Below are positions 60,143 to 64,000 of a stretch of 64,000 nucleotides of DNA, piece by piece. Under the pieces are notes generated by a model. The model was not told where the DNA came from. It made no database searches and saw only the letters and a list, made by a program, of their open reading frames with translations. The translations under genes were made by a program, and so were the position numbers. Every line of letters starts with the position of its first letter. Position 1 is the first letter of the stretch. Origin of the DNA: Billgrantia bachuensis (GTDB taxonomy: Bacteria; Pseudomonadota; Gammaproteobacteria; Pseudomonadales; Halomonadaceae); NCBI RefSeq assembly GCF_011742165.1, contig NZ_JAAQTO010000043.1, positions 1 through 64,000 of the forward strand, in the 5' to 3' direction.

Positions 60143-60634
60143 GTGATCGACGCTGACGGCTTTCGCCCCAACGTTGGCATCATCATCGCCAACGCCAGAG
60201 GGCAACTGCTTTGGGCGCGTCGGGTTGGACAGAATGCGTGGCAGTTTCCCCAGGGAGGCATCAAGTCAACCGAAACACCGCAACAGGCGCTCTATCGTGA
60301 GCTGGAGGAGGAAATCGGCCTGACCGCCGATGACGTCGAGCTACTGGCCTGTACCCGGGGATGGCTGCGCTATCGCCTGCCGCGACGCATGGTGCGCATG
60401 AATTCCAGGCCGGTGTGTGTCGGCCAGAAGCAGAAGTGGTTCCTGCTACGGATTCGCTGCCAGGAGAACCGCATCTGTATGGATGGCTCGGAAAAACCCG
60501 AGTTCGATAACTGGCGCTGGGTCAGCTACTGGTACCCGCTGGGCCAGGTGGTGCCATTCAAGCGCGAGGTGTATCGCCGCGCGCTGAGCGAACTGTCCCC
60601 GCGCGCACAGCGGCTGGCGCTCGAAGGCCGCTGA
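60143..60634 (+). CDS. rppH: RNA pyrophosphohydrolase RppH
   Basis: 163 residues. The GTG at 60143 starts [15 protein letters not shown], the conserved N-terminus, and AAGGTGA at 60131-60137 gives 5-nt spacing; an upstream ATG at 60080 would add an atypical extension. Nudix box [23 protein letters not shown]. Removes 5'-pyrophosphate from mRNA, triggering RNase E decay. Adjacent to ptsP as in Pseudomonas. Confidence 0.94.
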   Translation: MIDADGFRPNVGIIIANARGQLLWARRVGQNAWQFPQGGIKSTETPQQALYRELEEEIGLTADDVELLACTRGWLRYRLPRRMVRMNSRPVCVGQKQKWFLLRIRCQENRICMDGSEKPEFDNWRWVSYWYPLGQVVPFKREVYRRALSELSPRAQRLALEGR

Positions 60635-60752
60635 TCGAAGGCAATAGCGGGGCACGACATGAGGGGCTGCGCAGGGCCCCGCCACTGGGCCCGTTCTCCT
60701 CGGATGACGGTGCTTGCGTCTCGATTCCTCAGCCAGGCGAGGTAATACAACA

Positions 60753-63032
60753 ATGGAAAGCAAGACGCCGATGCTGGAGGTACTGCGCCGGGTCATACAG
60801 GAAGTCAACGGTGCCCGCAATCTCGATGCGGCACTGGCGACCATGGTCCGGCGCATTCGCAAGGCCATGCATACCGACGTGTGCTCCTTCTATCTCTATG
60901 ATGGCGAGACTCAGGAACTCGTCCTGATGGAAACCATCGGTCTGCACAGTCAGGCGGTGGGGCACGTGAGCCTGCGGGTGGGAGAGGGGCTGGTCGGCCT
61001 GGTGGCAGAGCGCGAAGAACCGCTCAACCTCGAGGATGCCCCCGCACATCCACGCTTCCGCTATTTCGAAGCGACCGGTGAGGAGCGTTACTCCAGCTTT
61101 CTCGGCGTGCCGATCATTCACCAGCGCCGCATGCTTGGCGTTCTCGTCGTGCAGCAGGCGGAGAAGCGTCGCTACGATGAAGAAGACGAAGCCTTCCTCA
61201 TCACCATGGGGGCGCAGCTTGCCGGCGTACTGGCCCATGCCCTGGCCACCGGTAGCCTCAGCCGGCCCGCCTTGCCGGGAGGGCAGGCGCTGTTCACCGG
61301 TGTTGCCGCTTCGCCCGGCATGGCCATCGGCGAAGTGGTAGTGGTGGCGCCGCTGTCCGACCTGAACAGCGTGCCCGACCTGATCCCGACCGATGTCGAA
61401 TACGAGATCGTGCGCCTCAAGGAGGCCATCGAGCGGGTGCGGGAGGAGATCCGCGCGGCGGGCGAGCGTCTGGCCAGCCGCATCTCGGCGCAAGAGCTGG
61501 CGCTGTTCGAGGTCTACCAGCAGATGCTCAGCGAGGCGGCGCTTTCGCAGGAAGTGGAGAAGCGCATCCGTGAGGGGCAATGGGCACCAGGCGCCTTGGC
61601 CGACGTGGTGCGGCGCCACGTGCAGTACCTGGAACGGGTCGACGACGACTACCTGCGCGAACGGGCCGCCGACGTGCGCGACCTGGGCCGGCGAGTGCTG
61701 GCGCACCTCCAGGAGGAGACGCCGCAAATTCCCCATGTCTTCCCCGAGAGCACCATCCTGGTGGGCGACGAGATCAGCGTCGCCACGCTGGGCGAGGTGC
61801 CCAGGGAGCGGCTTGCCGGGTTGGTGTCGGTGCGCGGATCGAGCACCTCCCACGTGGCGATCGTCGCGCGTGCGATGGGGGTGCCCACCGTGCTGGGCAT
61901 GGTCGATCTCCCATTGCCGCGCCTCTCCGGCGCCGAGGTGGTGCTCGACGGGCATCGCGGTCGGCTGTTCGTGCGGCCCTCGGATGAGCTCAAGACGCGC
62001 TATCAAAGCCTGATAGCCGAAGAGGCGGCGTTGGTCGAAGTGCTCGAGCACGAGCAGGATCTGCCCAGCGAGACCCCGGATGGTCACGTCATGCCGCTGA
62101 TGGTCAATACCGGCCTGGCCATCGATACCTCGGTATCGCTCAAGAAGCGGATCAGCGGCGTGGGGCTGTATCGCACCGAAGTGCCTTTCATGATCGCCGA
62201 GCGGTTCCCCGGCGAGCAGGAGCAGGCGCGCCTCTATCGCGACCAGTTGGAGAGTTTCGCGCCGCTACCGGTGGTGATGCGCACGCTCGATATCGGCGGC
62301 GACAAGGACCTGCCCTATTTTCCCATCGACGAGGCCAATCCCTTCCTCGGCTGGCGCGGCATCCGCGTTACCCTCGATCATCCCGAGGTATTGATGGTGC
62401 AGTTGCGTGCCATGCTGCGCGCTTCCCAGGGCCTCGACAACCTGCAGATTCTGCTGCCCATGGTGACCAACGTCGACGAGGTCGACGATGCCCTGCGCAT
62501 GCTCGACCGCGCCATTCGCGAGCTGGGCGAGGAGGGCATCGTGACGCCGCGGCCCAGGGTGGGGGTGATGCTGGAAGTGCCGGCCACGCTCTACCAACTG
62601 GACGCGCTGGCCGAGCGTGTCGATTTCTTCTCCGTGGGCAGCAACGACCTGACCCAATACCTGCTGGCGGTCGACCGCAACAACCCCCGTGTAGCAAGCC
62701 TCTACGATGCCTGTCACCCCGCGGTGTTGTGCGCCATGGCAAGGCTGGCCGAAGATTCCAAGCGGCTCAAGAAGCCGATTTGCGTGTGCGGCGAAATGGC
62801 CGGGGACCCGGCCGGGGCGTTGCTACTGATGGGTATGGGCTTCGATTCGCTCTCCATGAATGCCCCCAGCCTGCCGCGGGTCAGGGCGGCGATACGTCGG
62901 GTCTCCCTCGATGCGGCCAAGACGCTGGTGCACGAGACCCTGGCCCTGAACACGCCTGGCGCAGTGCGAAGCCACCTGTTCGCGCGGTTGGGCGAATGGC
63001 AGTTGGCGCACCTGCTGCCCCCGCGGGATTGA
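60753..63032 (+). CDS. ptsP: Phosphoenolpyruvate-protein phosphotransferase PtsP (EI-Ntr)
   Basis: 759 residues from the ATG at 60753. GAF domain (about 1-165), EI N-terminal domain with the phospho-accepting H367 in RGSSTSHVAI, and a C-terminal PEP-binding barrel (GVGLYRTEVPFM, TLDIGGDKDLPY, SVGSNDLTQYLLAVDRNN, CGEMAG). First enzyme of the nitrogen PTS, feeding NPr and EIIA-Ntr. 118 bases after rppH, probably with its own start site. Confidence 0.96.
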   Translation: MESKTPMLEVLRRVIQEVNGARNLDAALATMVRRIRKAMHTDVCSFYLYDGETQELVLMETIGLHSQAVGHVSLRVGEGLVGLVAEREEPLNLEDAPAHPRFRYFEATGEERYSSFLGVPIIHQRRMLGVLVVQQAEKRRYDEEDEAFLITMGAQLAGVLAHALATGSLSRPALPGGQALFTGVAASPGMAIGEVVVVAPLSDLNSVPDLIPTDVEYEIVRLKEAIERVREEIRAAGERLASRISAQELALFEVYQQMLSEAALSQEVEKRIREGQWAPGALADVVRRHVQYLERVDDDYLRERAADVRDLGRRVLAHLQEETPQIPHVFPESTILVGDEISVATLGEVPRERLAGLVSVRGSSTSHVAIVARAMGVPTVLGMVDLPLPRLSGAEVVLDGHRGRLFVRPSDELKTRYQSLIAEEAALVEVLEHEQDLPSETPDGHVMPLMVNTGLAIDTSVSLKKRISGVGLYRTEVPFMIAERFPGEQEQARLYRDQLESFAPLPVVMRTLDIGGDKDLPYFPIDEANPFLGWRGIRVTLDHPEVLMVQLRAMLRASQGLDNLQILLPMVTNVDEVDDALRMLDRAIRELGEEGIVTPRPRVGVMLEVPATLYQLDALAERVDFFSVGSNDLTQYLLAVDRNNPRVASLYDACHPAVLCAMARLAEDSKRLKKPICVCGEMAGDPAGALLLMGMGFDSLSMNAPSLPRVRAAIRRVSLDAAKTLVHETLALNTPGAVRSHLFARLGEWQLAHLLPPRD

Positions 63033-63042
63033 ACGCTACCTC

Positions 63043-63849
63043 ATGTGCCTCATCGCCTTCGACTACCGTCCGGGAGCGTCCGTGCCGTTACGGTTGGTGG
63101 CCAATCGAGACGAGTTTCATCAGCGACCGACGGCGCCTCTGCAGGCCTGGGAGGGAGTACCCGACATCGTCGGCGGCCGTGACCTCGAGGCCGGGGGCAG
63201 CTGGCTGGCGGTGCATCGTCGTGGCCGCGTAGCCGCGGTCACCAACGTGCGCGACCCGGCGCTGCGAGTGTCGGCCGAGGCGCCGAGCAGGGGCCATCTC
63301 GTGCGCGAGGCGCTGGAGTGCTCCGACCTGGCCGAATGGCTGGCCAAGCTGGCAGGGGGGGATGGTTGGCGCTATGCCGGCTTCAACCTGTTGGCTGGCG
63401 ACGGCCAGCGGCTGTGGCATCTTCACCGCAGCCGGGAGCGGCTATTGCTTGCCGAGGTGTCACCCGGCATCCATGGCCTTTCCAATGCCAGCCTCGACAC
63501 CCCCTGGCCCAAGCTTATCGCCGCCCGGCAGGGGTTGGCGACGGCGCTGCGCCGTCGTTGGCCGGAGGATGCCCTGGACGCGCTGGCCGACGCTTGTCCG
63601 GCCGACGACGAACGGCTACCCGATACCGGCGTTGGCCTGGAGCTGGAACGCCGTCTGTCGGCACCCTTCATCGTCGGCGAGCAGTACGGCACTCGTGCCA
63701 CGACCTGGCTGGAGTGGAACGTCGGCGCGGGCGTCATCGTGCTGGAGGAGCATCGCTACGGTCCAGGAGGGGTGGCGCTAGGTATGACTCGGGAAAGAAT
63801 TTCTCTACAAGACGTGCACTTACGCGCTTCAGGCTGCCATGATAGCTAA
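63043..63849 (+). CDS. NRDE-family (TANGO2-like) protein
   Basis: 268 residues beginning MCLIAF and containing LVANRDEFHQRPT, the NRDE motif that names the family, plus WLAVHRRGRVAAVTNVRD and GLSNASLDTPWPK. The N-terminal Cys after processing resembles an Ntn-hydrolase-like active centre. TANGO2 homologues are tied to haem or lipid handling; the bacterial role is unsettled. Only 10 bases separate it from ptsP. Confidence 0.88.
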   Translation: MCLIAFDYRPGASVPLRLVANRDEFHQRPTAPLQAWEGVPDIVGGRDLEAGGSWLAVHRRGRVAAVTNVRDPALRVSAEAPSRGHLVREALECSDLAEWLAKLAGGDGWRYAGFNLLAGDGQRLWHLHRSRERLLLAEVSPGIHGLSNASLDTPWPKLIAARQGLATALRRRWPEDALDALADACPADDERLPDTGVGLELERRLSAPFIVGEQYGTRATTWLEWNVGAGVIVLEEHRYGPGGVALGMTRERISLQDVHLRASGCHDS

Positions 63850-63892
63850 GGCCCGTCGGCATAAACTCACAGCCACATAGCCTGGCACAGGG

Positions 63893-64000
63893 ATGCGAAT
63901 GCCCGTGGGAACTCGCAAGGACCGCTTCTGGTCGTACCTGATCTGGCCGCTACTCTGGCCGTTGCTGCTGGCCCAGGCGGCCCTGGTAGTGCTGTGCCTG
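63893..64000 (+). CDS. Start of a membrane protein (3' end outside window)
   Basis: Open from ATG at 63893 (an ATG at 63899 is also in frame) to the window end: about 36 residues beginning MRMPVGTRKDRF and running into a hydrophobic segment rich in Leu and Trp (from about residue 14). Consistent with an N-terminal signal-anchor. Too short to assign a family. Confidence 0.5.
   Translation, partial: MRMPVGTRKDRFWSYLIWPLLWPLLLAQAALVVLCL

Overview
This window looks like a chromosomal segment of a high-G+C gammaproteobacterium, most probably a Halomonas-type member of the Halomonadaceae. That is inferred from codon style, protein signatures and gene order: nrdR-ribD-ribB-ribH-nusB-thiL-pgpA, and HAD phosphatase/rppH/ptsP as in Pseudomonas. 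No rRNA, tRNA, CRISPR array, phage or intact transposase was seen.

Layout. 1-7.1 kb: end of an ABC-type permease, an exported protein of unknown function, glyA, a persulfide-dioxygenase-like MBL enzyme, and a divergent DsbG / copper chaperone pair. 7.3-12.9 kb: the nrdR-rib-nusB-thiL-pgpA operon, in which a riboflavin synthase gene is not found where Pseudomonas has it and a long palindrome sits instead. 13-24.3 kb: a DUF945 protein, lon (with a heat-shock-like promoter), an SDR, a TAXI-TRAP transporter with a small BacA/prephenate-dehydratase-like protein, a MITE-like repeat, ilvD and a Gfo/Idh/MocA oxidoreductase. 24.4-29 kb: nudE, yrfG, hslR, hslO, pckA. 29-40.3 kb: a PepSY/DUF2946 membrane pair, an exported MsrB, a chemoreceptor with a near-consensus FliA promoter, a LysR regulator, a DUF1127 protein, tex, gshA, dsbB and an arylformamidase-like hydrolase.

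40.3-53 kb is the most distinctive part: thirteen genes on the minus strand that form a self-contained aerobic aromatic-acid catabolic island. In transcription order they encode a fused monooxygenase/old-yellow-enzyme of the 2-aminobenzoyl-CoA (or salicylyl-CoA) class, an SDR, a MarR regulator, an enoyl-CoA hydratase, an acyl-CoA dehydrogenase, an aryl-CoA ligase, a five-component branched-chain-type ABC importer, a thioesterase and a RidA deaminase. A 10-bp inverted repeat upstream of the first gene is a good candidate MarR operator. Uptake, CoA activation, dearomatisation, beta-oxidation, imine clean-up and thioester salvage are all encoded together.

53-64 kb: rsd, an RND efflux pump pair, mdh, a HAD phosphatase, rppH, ptsP, an NRDE protein and the start of a membrane protein. 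Starts were chosen by ribosome-binding site and family length. Functions are read from motifs and gene context, with no database search.
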